Source: Leptospiraceae bacterium (lineage in GTDB: Bacteria; Spirochaetota; Leptospiria; Leptospirales; Leptospiraceae). Taken from it: a stretch of DNA of 64,000 bases. The position numbers were made by a program, and so were the translations under genes. The notes beneath the pieces are model-generated. The model ran no database searches. It saw nothing but the letters and a program-made list of their open reading frames with translations, and was not told the DNA's origin. Numbering within the stretch: position 1 is the first letter of the stretch; every line of letters begins with the position of its first letter. The stretch covers positions 132,425 to 196,424 of the forward strand of contig JACKPA010000013.1 in NCBI GenBank assembly GCA_024233865.1. The letters run 5' to 3'. Below are positions 38,758-48,943 of the stretch, piece after piece.

Positions 38758-39470
38758 ATGAAAAAACTTATTATAATTTGCAAGAAGATAATCCTCTACG
38801 GCTTTGTGTCTTTATCTATTGCCGTATCCGGACTTGTCCTTGTTGCTTGTATGAAACAAAAGAGTCCCACATTCTTTCCAATTGCTCTTTTGGGTTCCAA
38901 AGTAGAACCATACACCTACGAAGACATAGGATTAACACCCGAAAACCAAGCTCCAGACAAAGATGTTACCAACACCAAAGAGCCAAGCATTCCTCTTATG
39001 TCTGCTACGGAACGTTCTGTCATTCAATCGTATATCCAAGATATGAGTGACAATAACATGATGACAGAGGAATCTTGGAAAGAATCGCTCAGTAAAATCC
39101 ATGAATGCTCTTTCCGTAATTCCACCCAGTGATGATGAAATTACAAACCAACTAAGCGATCTTATCGCTAACCAAGTTCCGATTCCGGACCTCCTCGTGA
39201 ATCTGCTTCCGAAGTTTTAAGACGTGAATCGGCAGCAGCAGATAGATATTATAGTGGAATAAAGGATCGATTTTCTACTTTCAATAATGAACAAATAATT
39301 CAAATACGAATTCATCTAACCCTTGCTCTGGTATTGATTCGATTTCAAAAGGATTACAACGACCCCAACGGTCTTACATCGGAAATATTGGACATGGCAA
39401 AGACAAAGCTGTCAAGTTTCGACAGGTGATAAATACGGAACTTGTCAAAAGAGGAGTAACTAGTTTATGA
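38758..39470 (+). pseudogene. A8: family A copy with homopolymer frameshifts
   Basis: Same lineage as intact A10 (SATERSVIQSYIQDMSDNNM). Frames break at an extra A near 39,082, a lost A near 39,190 and a lost A near 39,403. It would encode 237 residues if corrected. Ends with the ATGA overlap to B11. Confidence 0.7.
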
Positions 39471-39961
39471 AAACATTACTGTGTATTCTTGTATCGCTTA
39501 CAATCCTTGTAGGTTGTAACAACCACGAAAGCAAACTGGATGATTTTTTGAAACACAAATTGTTTGGCTTTCTTTTCGTTTATGACATATACGGTTTTGT
39601 AAATGACTGTCCCCCTAAAAACGGAACTCTGAATCAGGGAATCAATACGATACACTTGAACGAGGGAGAAGCCTATTGGTTTGATATAAACACGACATCT
39701 GAGCCATATTTAAGTGATAGTAAAGATTATTATATAGGATTTAACGCGTTATCCGGACAGTCATTAGATATAGGTAGTTCTGGTTGCTATCGAAATAGAC
39801 AACTATCACATCCAACTTACCCGCAAAAACCTGGGGGACTGAATCCATCTACTAAATACAAAGACGGTTTTTGGATGTATTTAATAACCTTTAATGGTAA
39901 TGGTTTGGGAAATGTATTATCTAAGAGTGGAAGCGGTTCGATTCAGATCAAAGTACCGTAG
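39467..39961 (+). CDS. B11: array lipoprotein family B, intact
   Basis: 164 residues; the signal peptide MKTLLCILVSLTILVGC belongs to a subtype shared only with B14. Core NDCPPKNGTLNQG with EAYWFDI, end GSIQIKVP. It is intact inside an otherwise frameshift-rich stretch. Pairs with C12. Confidence 0.76.
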   Translation: MKTLLCILVSLTILVGCNNHESKLDDFLKHKLFGFLFVYDIYGFVNDCPPKNGTLNQGINTIHLNEGEAYWFDINTTSEPYLSDSKDYYIGFNALSGQSLDIGSSGCYRNRQLSHPTYPQKPGGLNPSTKYKDGFWMYLITFNGNGLGNVLSKSGSGSIQIKVP

Positions 39962-39979
39962 CAAAATAGGAGAATGAAA

Positions 39980-41497
39980 ATGAAAAAAATTATGATAATG
40001 ATTACAGTAATCTGTTTATTGCAATCCAATGGTTTAAAAGCAGATTATACCCAAGATATAAGTGGTGGTGGAAGTAATTGCAACACAAGCATACAAGATA
40101 GGGATAAGAACTCGTTTTTAACTTTTTCGGAGACAGCCTGGGTGATTTTGTAGACTTCCCTATGGAATTATCGGTTGGGATGCCTATCTGGGATTTTACA
40201 AGCCTGATATCAACTGGAGAGTGCAGAATTTTGCCATAGCAGGTTGGACTACGGATAGTATATACAACGCTCTAAAAGATTGCTTAAAAGATAGTGATAA
40301 ACGTAAAAATTTCAGGATGTCGAACACAATCGTAATGGAAATCGGCGGAAATGATATGATGCTAATGACTCCGTTATTGATAGCTATGCCATGGAAGTAT
40401 TGGACATACCAAGACCCTCTAACCAAAAAAGAAGTAAAAGGAGTGGTAGACGTAATCGTACATAATATCCAAGTCTTGATCTACTACTTCCGACATCCGT
40501 TAATAGATAAGAACGTTCTCGTTATGGGAAATTTTCCGACTCTTGCATACAGTCCCACTATGGGAAACGTGAGTGATTATTTTGCTTCGTTTAGTTTGTT
40601 TAGTAAAAATGAAGGGTATATTTTTCAAAAATGGAGAGAAATCAGTAATAGCTTGAACATAAATGTCGAGAGGGACGACCAAGCACAAAATATGAAAACT
40701 CTCTCTGAAATTTTAAAATTTTCCTTAGTAGACTCAAATCCTTGGATGATGCAATTGTATGCAATTAGTGACCTATTCTTTGGTAGTAAATTCAATAAAG
40801 CGTTAGATTCCATTGGTAATGATTTAGTATCTAAAATTTATAATGACCCAACGAAAAATTTACCGAATGATCTTGAAAGGATAAAAGACAGAGCACCTGG
40901 TTTATATTTCCAATGGGTTTTACAAATACAAAAATCCTTCAAATGCTCTGAGTTTCGGTCTGTATCTCATGCAACCGAAACTGGAATCTATGGTTATGGA
41001 AATGCGAGACAAAACGCGGAATATGGTTCCGGATGTAAAGAATAAAGAAAAAACAAAAAATCTATACGGCTCACAATCGAAAAGGCGGAAACTACGTAGA
41101 CTTTCTTCCCTTTATGAACTAATGATTAGGGATACGGATTGTGAAAAATACGGTTATTGTTGGGTGGCAAATCCCTTACTTTACGGAGACTCTATGCCTG
41201 GTCACGTCAACGCTTTCGGTTATTACATCTGGGCGAATGCACTATCACAAAAACTGGTGGATTTGGAAAATGACAATGATTGGAAATATACGAATCCATT
41301 AGGTTATGGAAACGATAAACCCAATAACGACCCCGAACACAAAAATGACGGAACAATTGAGGAACCAGATAAAGATTTTAATCTTGCAATTACACCAGTA
41401 GACGAACATGGAAACGATGTTCAAAATGGAAACGGTTGAAACTAACATAGACTGGTTAATACTCTTATGCTTCTTTTTCGGCAGTTGTCACTTCTAA
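39980..41497 (+). pseudogene. C12: SGNH hydrolase gene with several frameshifts
   Basis: Same lineage as intact C15 (signal peptide QSNGLKAD). Broken near 40,130 at the GDSL motif (TTTTTCGGAG for TTTTATGGCG), near 40,160, at 40,918-40,935, near 41,055, 41,107 and 41,424. Most lesions are run-length changes. Block V reads MPGHVNAFGY: the first His is kept, the second is Ala. Confidence 0.7.
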
Positions 41498-42180
41498 CAA
41501 CCTTGGTATTGGCAACTTTCAGTTCTTGCATAGAGCAAAAAGATGCCAATCCCAATGCGATGCTCGCTCTTCTCTACCCAAGAGAAGTTGTAGAAGAATC
41601 CTATATCCTCACAAAAGATTGGAACGGTTGTATGATGACATTCCAAAAGGCACAACAAAACTCTCCCTTGCTTTGAAGTTCCAAGAGAATCCTGTAAACC
41701 TTCTTATTTTATCAACATTCCAGACTCTCAAACACTCCAAAACAGAAAAGACGACCTCTCTTTCCTTGCACTGAATTTTACAAACTGCACGTCTTATACT
41801 TCTTCTTTAAGTAATCTCTATGATACTATCCAACCTCCAGCATCCACATTTATCGAGAGAATAAGTTCTTATCCGGGACCAATGAATGAAAGTGATTTCA
41901 CGGTAACGTATCGTGAAAATTGTTCTTACAACACTATCAAGGTAGAACAAAATACGGGTTTTCAAAGGTTTTTCACCAGTGATGAGTTTACCTCACAAAA
42001 CAGAATCGAAGCCGAACTTGGCTGGATGAACGGAACGACAAAACAATGCCTGATTGATTTGAGCCAATCACAAACAACGATTGACTTAAGCTTTGCCGTA
42101 AGAAGCAAGACGATTCTACCGGTGCGGTGTGCTCGCTTGTTTCCGGTTCGAGTATTGCGACTTGTCCATGGAGTAAATAA
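41467..42180 (+). pseudogene. D8: family D copy with frameshifts
   Basis: Full-length D of the LSSC type overlapping C12. One A is lost near 41,647, T/C runs change near 41,667, and one G is lost near 42,121. The Cys-rich 3' half is otherwise the D1/D4 type. Followed by the ACCACAGATG repeat. Confidence 0.7.
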
Positions 42181-42233
42181 AAGAAAAGGGTTTACCACAG
42201 ATGGACACAGATAAACACCGATGGATTTGAGAG

Positions 42234-42871
42234 ATGAGACGTTTTGTTTTAGGAGTATTGCTTTTATTGGACTGAATTGTGCGAGTAAATCGGGTGAAAA
42301 CATTGATGCGTTTTTCTGGTTGTGGCTTTATAATATCGGTGATGAAACATCTTACAAAGAATGCGCTGCCAATTCATGGAAGAATCCGCATGAATTCGTT
42401 GACAAGAAAGGCGATGTAAAAATAGGGGCTTACCAAATGGTTACGGGAGATGTTGGCTTTCTTGATTTGACAGGTGGAAAGATAGAAAAGACGGATGATT
42501 TCCTTTACATGGATATGGAAGTAGCATCACTTCCGGAAAGTCTTCCCATAAACCAAGTGGATCAGGACCCAATTCCCGAATACGAATGGACGTATAGGTT
42601 TGAAAAAGACGAGAATCGTTATACAATCGGAATTATCCATTCACCTGAAGGTTTGAAATCGAGTCAAAATACAAAAGACTTTCCGGTTTTGGTTTTAAAG
42701 AACAATTCCAATATCGGAGCATGTAGCCCGCTTGGAGTGCAGAGTAATGTTTACAAGTTTTCTTGCGATTTGAACGCTTTACCGGAATTGAAGGAAATAG
42801 ATGAAAGTTATACTTTTAACGTTATACTGCGTTATCGAACAAACAACGCTGTTTTTAAAGACTGTTATTGA
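42234..42871 (+). pseudogene. E4: family E copy with one frameshift in the signal peptide
   Basis: Identical to E2 except for one T lost in the run near 42,263, inside the signal peptide. The remaining frame is open from GLNC to FKDCY. Restoring one T gives the normal 212 residues. Confidence 0.72.
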
Positions 42872-42899
42872 AATCTAATTTATCAAAGGAGAATAAACC

Positions 42900-43613
42900 A
42901 TGAAAAAACTTATTATAATTTGCAAGAAGATCATCCTCTACGGCTTTTTGTCTTTATCTATTGCCGTATCCGGACTTGTCCTTGTTGCTTGTATGAAACA
43001 AAAGAGTCCCACATTCTTTCCAATTGCTCTTTTGGGTTCCAAAGCAGAACCCTACACCTACGAAGACATAGGGTTAACACCGGAAAACCAAGCTCCCGAC
43101 AAGGATGTTACCAACACCAAAGAGCCAAGTATTCCTCTTATGTCCGATACGGAACGGACTGCAATCAAATCTTATGTGGAGGAAATGGGAAGTATGGACA
43201 TGATGACGGAAGAATATTGGAAAAAAACTTCCAGCGAATCCATGCGAGCTTTATCTGAAATACCCTATAGTGATGATGAAATTAACAATCATTTAAACGA
43301 TTTTTTGGCAAACGAAGTTCCGATTCCGGAACCTCCTCGTGAATCACCAAACGAAGTCCTAAGAAGAGAATCCGCAGCGGCTGACCGATACTATGATGGT
43401 ATCAAAGAAGAATTCCCAAATCTCAGCAACGAACACTTGATCCAAATCCGAATTCACCTGACACTTGCATTAGTCTTACTCAGATTCCAGAAGGACTACA
43501 ATGATCCAAATGGACTCACACCGGAACTGTTGGACATGGCAAAAGACAAAGCTGTCAAGTTTCGACAGGTGATAAATACGGAACTTGTAAAAAGAGGAGT
43601 AACGAGTTTATGA
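42900..43613 (+). CDS. A9: array lipoprotein family A
   Basis: 237 residues, LVAC lipobox, centre of the A2/A6 type with minor changes (TNTKEPS, PELLDMAKD). ATGA overlap with B12. From here to the end of the array most genes read intact again. Confidence 0.8.
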   Translation: MKKLIIICKKIILYGFLSLSIAVSGLVLVACMKQKSPTFFPIALLGSKAEPYTYEDIGLTPENQAPDKDVTNTKEPSIPLMSDTERTAIKSYVEEMGSMDMMTEEYWKKTSSESMRALSEIPYSDDEINNHLNDFLANEVPIPEPPRESPNEVLRRESAAADRYYDGIKEEFPNLSNEHLIQIRIHLTLALVLLRFQKDYNDPNGLTPELLDMAKDKAVKFRQVINTELVKRGVTSL

Positions 43614-44089
43614 AGAGTTTATTATGTATCCTTGTTGTATCTCTTTCATTCCATAACTGTAAAACAGAAAAAAAAAACATAGCTGGTAATTTCATGGAAT
43701 CATTTTTCTATTTGTTTATTCTGGATGGATACCTTTGGGTAAACGTATGCCCACCCAAAAATGCAACCTTAACACAAGGTACACACACAATCACTTTAAA
43801 CGAAGGGGAGGAATATTGGTTTGATGTGAATACGAATAGCAAACCTCGTAGTGAAATGACCTATGAAGTTGGAATTATAGAATCAACAGGACAAACATTG
43901 AGTGTAGGTAACCCTAAATGTACAAGAAACGGACAAATATTCAATCCTTCTGAAGTAAAAGCAGAAGGTGAAAAACCGGAAACTTACGAGAATGGTTTTT
44001 GGATATATGTTTTTATATTTAGAAATAGTCGTATGGCTGGAATCAAATCAGTATCCGGTTCTGGTGAAGTGAAAATAAAAGTACCGTAA
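43610..44089 (+). CDS. B12: array lipoprotein family B
   Basis: 159 residues with its own N-terminal subtype (KKNIAGNFMESFFYLFILDG). Core VCPPKNATLTQG, EEYWFDV; end GEVKIKVP; lipobox SFHNC. Followed by truncated C13'. Confidence 0.77.
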   Translation: MKSLLCILVVSLSFHNCKTEKKNIAGNFMESFFYLFILDGYLWVNVCPPKNATLTQGTHTITLNEGEEYWFDVNTNSKPRSEMTYEVGIIESTGQTLSVGNPKCTRNGQIFNPSEVKAEGEKPETYENGFWIYVFIFRNSRMAGIKSVSGSGEVKIKVP

Positions 44090-44121
44090 TACAAACATGT
44101 AATATATAGGAGAATAAGAAA

Positions 44122-44397
44122 ATGAAAGTATTTTGGATTATATTAATTTGCATTTTACAGATACAGTATTTACAAGCAGACAGCACTGCGAATATACAGG
44201 CAAATTGTAATACGTCAATTCAAGACAGAGGACAGAATGCATTTCTAACGTTCTATGGTGACAGTCTTGGAGACTTTGTAGACTCAGGGTTTCACGGCAT
44301 AGTCGGTTGGGATGCTTACTTAGGTTTTTACAGACCTGATTTTGACTCACTACTAGGATGGAGAGTCCAAAACTTTGCCATAGCTGGAAAGGAGTGA
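44122..44397 (+). CDS. C13': N-terminal-only SGNH gene (truncated C)
   Basis: 91 residues, SGFHG type. Ends at NFAIAGKE because the join to the A-type tail (GGAGTGACGAGTTTATGA) is out of frame here, unlike C2', C3' and C8'. The next B starts 7 bp after the stop, so strict coupling is lost. Keeps GDSLGD only. Confidence 0.66.
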   Translation: MKVFWIILICILQIQYLQADSTANIQANCNTSIQDRGQNAFLTFYGDSLGDFVDSGFHGIVGWDAYLGFYRPDFDSLLGWRVQNFAIAGKE

Positions 44398-44404
44398 CGA
44401 GTTT

Positions 44405-44902
44405 ATGAAACTTTTTGTAAAAGCTATTGTAGTGATAAATTTAATATTCTTTTTACTCTCCTGTCAAGATGATAAAAAGAATCAAAGAAAAAATAACTCT
44501 AATACTTTATACTGGCTCTATGTGTTAAGTCTTTATTCAACCAAAAATTATTGTCCACCCAAAAATGCAACCTTGGACTCCGGAACTTATACCATAACCC
44601 TAAATGCAGGAGAAGAATATTGGTTTGATATAAAGAACCATTCTTATAACACTATTGCTATAGGAGTTTCCAAATCGTCCACTGATCAAACCTTTACATT
44701 TTATAATGGTAATTGCTTGCGGAATGAATCTTCTGCAAAAACACAGGAAACTTTTTCTGCCACTGAAGATTGGAAAGTTTGGTACACAGATAACGAATTT
44801 TCTTACTATGATTTTTATTTTTCTCCAACTAGCGATGCTTATTATTTAGGAGCAATTAAAATGGCAAGTGGCAGCGGAAATATTGTATTAAAAATACCAT
44901 AG
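44405..44902 (+). CDS. B13: array lipoprotein family B, divergent type
   Basis: 165 residues, B5 type (MKLFVKAIVVINLIFFLLSC; NYCPPKNATLDSGTYTITLN; GNIVLKIP). The tail of A (GAGTGACGAG) directly precedes the start, though the nearest complete A gene lies upstream of B12. The A-type seam has thus been copied without the gene. Confidence 0.76.
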   Translation: MKLFVKAIVVINLIFFLLSCQDDKKNQRKNNSNTLYWLYVLSLYSTKNYCPPKNATLDSGTYTITLNAGEEYWFDIKNHSYNTIAIGVSKSSTDQTFTFYNGNCLRNESSAKTQETFSATEDWKVWYTDNEFSYYDFYFSPTSDAYYLGAIKMASGSGNIVLKIP

Positions 44903-44911
44903 GAGAAAACA

Positions 44912-46315
44912 ATGAAAAAAATTATAACAATTATTTTTTTACTAACCATTATTCCTTTTTATCTGTTTGCAGATAATGTATCAAAAGGAGATTGCAATAC
45001 AAGTCTGGATGACTATGACGGACAAGCTACAATCACCTTTTTAGGTGACAGTCTTGGAGACTTTGTGGACGACCCTACTTGGGGTTGGGTAGGTTGGGAT
45101 GCGTATCTGTACTTTCATAGATCGGATATTCCATGGAGAGTTCAAAACCTCGCAGTAGCCGGTTGGAAAACAAATAACGTGTTTGATTATTTAAAAGAAT
45201 GTACAGGAATTAAAAAACGTGATAATTTTAAAACAGCCAACCATGTTGCCTTTGAAATTGGTGGAAATGATTTTATTACTTGGTATCCGATACTAACCTA
45301 TATGCCTTGGAAATTTTCCTCTTATACCGACCCTCTTACGAATGAATGGGTAGTTGGATCAACGGAGTATATTTTACACAACACAAAAGCCATTATCCGA
45401 TTTCTGCGTCATCCGATGATTGATAAAGACGTTTTGGTTATGGGAAACTTTCCCGCTTTAAGCCATAGTCCAAGCCTTGGAGATATGGGAGACTATTTTG
45501 ATATGGACAAGAAAAGACTTGATGATTTTTATCTAAAGTTCCAAGAAGTGAAAGGTTCTTTACGAATGAGTCGAGAAGACAATGCAAACCTTTTAAATGA
45601 ATTTTTACAAGCCTTTAATGCCCTTGAGGAAATCCAAGAACTTCTGGTAAAACAATTTAATCTTAGGCGTGATTTTATTAACCATACTTTAGAAGAGATC
45701 GCTAATTGGAGTTTCCATACGGATATTGATCTGAGCCGAAGCAAACCGACACCAAGCGAATTAAAACAAGATTACTTAAAATGGCTTGCTATGGTAAAAG
45801 CAAATCCAACCACGATCTTAAGTTTAGGACTGTTTTTTACACAACCTGGTTTGGAACAAACAGCCATAGACGAAAGAGAATATACAAGAAGCAGAGACAA
45901 AACATACAACGACCCAAAAGGAAACATGCCAAGTGAAACAGTTCCAACAGACCCAAGTAGAAAAGGTGGGGATTATGTTTTCTTTTTACCGCTTTATCCT
46001 TTGTTGGTGAGACAAACGGATTGCTTGAATTGGGGACAGTGTTGGGTAGGAGAACCTGTATTTTTTAGAGATTTTTTACCAGGACATGTCAATCATTTAG
46101 GTTATACGGTGTGGGCTAGCCAAATAGCAAAAAAAGCAACCGATTTAAACTGGCAGAATCAACAACTTAGGAATGATGGAAAAGTTCATCATTTTAATTT
46201 TGAAGATCAGCCTGATATAGAAGTTGAAATTGAACCTTATCAAGCTCCACCACCTCCGTCCAATATAGACTGGTTAATACTTCTATGTTTCATTTTTGGT
46301 CAATGTCATTTTTAA
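44912..46315 (+). CDS. C14: secreted SGNH/GDSL-family hydrolase, divergent, intact
   Basis: 467 residues; signal peptide ending FADN. Block I FLGDSLGD, block II NLAVAGWKT, block III GGND, block V RDFLPGHVNHLGY. The tail is IDWLILLCFIFGQCHF. The helical insert is shorter and Leu/Asn-rich. Intact reference for C5. Overlaps D9, whose signal peptide is correspondingly different. Confidence 0.84.
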   Translation: MKKIITIIFLLTIIPFYLFADNVSKGDCNTSLDDYDGQATITFLGDSLGDFVDDPTWGWVGWDAYLYFHRSDIPWRVQNLAVAGWKTNNVFDYLKECTGIKKRDNFKTANHVAFEIGGNDFITWYPILTYMPWKFSSYTDPLTNEWVVGSTEYILHNTKAIIRFLRHPMIDKDVLVMGNFPALSHSPSLGDMGDYFDMDKKRLDDFYLKFQEVKGSLRMSREDNANLLNEFLQAFNALEEIQELLVKQFNLRRDFINHTLEEIANWSFHTDIDLSRSKPTPSELKQDYLKWLAMVKANPTTILSLGLFFTQPGLEQTAIDEREYTRSRDKTYNDPKGNMPSETVPTDPSRKGGDYVFFLPLYPLLVRQTDCLNWGQCWVGEPVFFRDFLPGHVNHLGYTVWASQIAKKATDLNWQNQQLRNDGKVHHFNFEDQPDIEVEIEPYQAPPPPSNIDWLILLCFIFGQCHF

Positions 46316-47007
46316 TTTTAACAACCTTGCTTTTGGCAACCCTCAGTTCTTGCATAGAGCAAAAAGATGCCAATCCCAATGCAATGCTCGCTCTTCTCTA
46401 CCCAAGAGAAGTTGTAGAAGAATCCTATACCCTCACAAAAGATTGGAACGGCTGTATGATGACATTCCAAAAAGGCACAACAAAACTCTCCTTTTGCTTT
46501 GAAGTTCCAAGAGAATCCTGTAAACCTTCTTATTTTATCAACATTCCAGACTCTCAAACACTCCAAAACAGAAAAGACGACCTCTCTTTCCTTGCACTGA
46601 ATTTTACAAACTGCACGTCTTATACTTCTTCTTTAAGTAACCTCTATGAGACACTCCAACCTCCGGCATCCACATTTATCGAGAGAATAAGTTCTTATCC
46701 GGGACCAATGAGTGAAAGTGATTTCATGGTAACGTATCGTGAAAATTGCTCTTACAACACTATCAAGGTAGAACAAAATACGGGTTTCCAAAGGTTTTTC
46801 ACCAGTGATGAGTTTACCTCACAAAACAGAATCGAAGCCGAACTTGGTTGGATGAACGGAACAACCGAACAATGCCTGATTGATTTGAGCCAAACCCAAA
46901 CAACGATTGACTTAAGCTTTGCCGTAAGAAACAAAACGATATTACCTGGTGCGGTGTGCTCGCTTGTTTCCGGTTCGAGTATTGCGACTTGTCCATGGAG
47001 TAAATAG
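46285..47007 (+). CDS. D9: array lipoprotein family D, alternative signal peptide
   Basis: 240 residues. The start MFHFWSMSFLILTT is dictated by the overlap with the C14 tail; from LSSCIEQKD on it is a normal D of the D5/D10 type. Shows that a change in the C-terminal tail of C changes the D signal peptide while keeping it hydrophobic. Confidence 0.78.
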   Translation: MFHFWSMSFLILTTLLLATLSSCIEQKDANPNAMLALLYPREVVEESYTLTKDWNGCMMTFQKGTTKLSFCFEVPRESCKPSYFINIPDSQTLQNRKDDLSFLALNFTNCTSYTSSLSNLYETLQPPASTFIERISSYPGPMSESDFMVTYRENCSYNTIKVEQNTGFQRFFTSDEFTSQNRIEAELGWMNGTTEQCLIDLSQTQTTIDLSFAVRNKTILPGAVCSLVSGSSIATCPWSK

Positions 47008-47059
47008 CAGGAAAGGTTTACCACAGATGGACACAGATAAACACCGATGGATTTGAGAG

Positions 47060-47698
47060 ATGAGACGTTTTGTTTTAGGAGTATTGCTTTTTATTGGACT
47101 GAATTGTGCGAGTAAATCGGGTGAAAACATTGATGCGTTTTTCTGGTTGTGGCTTTATAAAACGGGAGAGGAAACGTCTTACAAAGAATGTGGGGGCAAT
47201 TCATGGAAGAACCCTCATGAATTCGTTGACAAGAAAGGCGATGTAAAGATCGGGGCTTACCAAATGGTTACGGGGGATGTTGGCTTTCTTGATTTGACAG
47301 GTGGAAAGATAGAAAAGACGGATGATTTCCTTTACATGGATATGGAAGTAGCATCACTTCCGGAAAGTCTTCCCATAAACCAAGTGGATCAAGACCCAAT
47401 TCCCGAATACGAGTGGACGTATAGGTTTGAAAAAGACGAGAATCGTTATACAATCGGAATTATCCATTCACCTGACGGTTTGAAATCAAGTCAAAACATA
47501 AAAGACTTTCCGGTTTTGGTTTTAAAGAACAATTCCAATATCGGAGCTTGTAGTCCTCTTGGAGTGCAGAGTAATGTTTACAAGTTTTCTTGCGATTTGA
47601 ACGCTTTACCGGAATTGAAGGAAATAGATGAAAGTTATACTTTTAACGTTATACTGCGTTATCGAACAAACAACGCTGTTTTTAAAGACTGTTATTGA
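47060..47698 (+). CDS. E5: array lipoprotein family E, intact
   Basis: 212 residues, GLNC lipobox, close to E1 (YKECGGNSWKNPHEF) but with YKTGEETSYKEC. Ends FKDCY. Preceded by the empty form of the spacer repeat (ACCACAGATGGACACAGATA), the reference for the filled site at 51.2 kb. Confidence 0.76.
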   Translation: MRRFVLGVLLFIGLNCASKSGENIDAFFWLWLYKTGEETSYKECGGNSWKNPHEFVDKKGDVKIGAYQMVTGDVGFLDLTGGKIEKTDDFLYMDMEVASLPESLPINQVDQDPIPEYEWTYRFEKDENRYTIGIIHSPDGLKSSQNIKDFPVLVLKNNSNIGACSPLGVQSNVYKFSCDLNALPELKEIDESYTFNVILRYRTNNAVFKDCY

Positions 47699-47725
47699 AA
47701 TCTAATTAACCAAAGGAGAACAACC

Positions 47726-48439
47726 ATGAAAAAACTTATTATAATTTGCAAGAAGATAATCCTCTACGGCTTTGTGTCTTTATCTATTGCCGTATCCGGA
47801 CTTGTCCTTGTTGCTTGTATGAAACAAAAGAGTCCCACATTCTTTCCAATTGCTCTTTTGGGTTCCAAAGTAGAACCATACACCTACGAAGACATAGGAT
47901 TAACACCCGAAAACCAAGCTCCAGACAAAGATGTTACCAACACCAAAGAGCCAAGCATTCCTCTTATGTCTGCTACGGAACGTTCTGTCATTCAATCGTA
48001 TATCCAAGATATGAGTGACAATAACATGATGACAGAGGAATCTTGGAAAGATCGCTCAGTAAAATCCATGAATGCTCTTTCCGTAATTCCACCCAGTGAT
48101 GATGAAATTACAAACCAACTAAGCGATCTTATCGCTAACCAAGTTCCGATTCCGGAACCTCCTCGTGAATCTGCTTCCGAAGTTTTAAGACGTGAATCGG
48201 CAGCAGCAGATAGATATTATAGTGGAATAAAGGATCGATTTTCTACTTTCAATAATGAACAAATAATTCAAATACGAATTCATCTAACCCTTGCTCTGGT
48301 ATTGATTCGATTTCAAAAGGATTACAACGACCCCAACGGTCTTACATCGGAAATATTGGACATGGCAAAAGACAAAGCTGTCAAGTTTCGACAGGTGATA
48401 AATACGGAACTTGTCAAAAGAGGAGTAACTAGTTTATGA
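47726..48439 (+). CDS. A10: array lipoprotein family A, intact
   Basis: 237 residues, LVAC lipobox; centre SATERSVIQSYIQDMSDNNM with SVKSMNALSVIPPSDDE, shared only with A8. ATGA overlap with B14. Confidence 0.8.
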   Translation: MKKLIIICKKIILYGFVSLSIAVSGLVLVACMKQKSPTFFPIALLGSKVEPYTYEDIGLTPENQAPDKDVTNTKEPSIPLMSATERSVIQSYIQDMSDNNMMTEESWKDRSVKSMNALSVIPPSDDEITNQLSDLIANQVPIPEPPRESASEVLRRESAAADRYYSGIKDRFSTFNNEQIIQIRIHLTLALVLIRFQKDYNDPNGLTSEILDMAKDKAVKFRQVINTELVKRGVTSL

Positions 48440-48927
48440 AAACATTACTGTGTATTCTTGTATCGCTTACAATCCTTGTAGGTTGTAACAACCACGAAAG
48501 CAAACTGGATGATTTTTTGAAACACAAATTGTTTGGCTTTCTTTTCGTTTATGACATATACGGTTTTGTAAATGACTGTCCCCCTAAAAACGGAACTCTG
48601 AATCAGGGAATCAATACGATACACTTGAACGAGGGAGAAGCCTATTGGTTTGATATAAACACGACATCTCAACCTAATTATTCTTCGGGTTATTATTATA
48701 TTGGGTTTAAAGGATTATCCGGACAGACATTGGAAATAGGTAATCCGAATTGTTATGCAAACAAGCAACTAACACATCCAACTTATCCAAGGAAACCTGG
48801 GGGTCAGGCTCAGTCTGCAGACATACAAGACGGCTTTCAAATGTATGCATTAGGTTTTAAAGGTAACAGGCTTGCTAATGTATTGTCCAAGAGTGGAAGC
48901 AGTTCTATTCAAATTAAAGTACCATAA
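48436..48927 (+). CDS. B14: array lipoprotein family B, intact
   Basis: 163 residues; B11 subtype signal (LTILVGC) and NDCPPKNGTLNQG core. The second half differs from B11 (QPNYSSGYYYIGFKGLSG). Ends SSIQIKVP. Confidence 0.77.
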   Translation: MKTLLCILVSLTILVGCNNHESKLDDFLKHKLFGFLFVYDIYGFVNDCPPKNGTLNQGINTIHLNEGEAYWFDINTTSQPNYSSGYYYIGFKGLSGQTLEIGNPNCYANKQLTHPTYPRKPGGQAQSADIQDGFQMYALGFKGNRLANVLSKSGSSSIQIKVP

Positions 48928-48943
48928 AAAGAGGAGAATGAAA

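Larger units (their letters stand above)
29222..38975. repeat. Direct tandem duplication of about 4.9 kb
   Basis: The segment 29,222-34,084 (end of B8, C8', B9, C9, D6', minus-strand pair, P2, start of A7') is repeated as 34,085-38,975. The join inside A7' is exact. Differences are mainly run-length changes, plus a diverged N-terminus in C11 and clustered changes at 34.1-34.7 kb. Confidence 0.8.
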
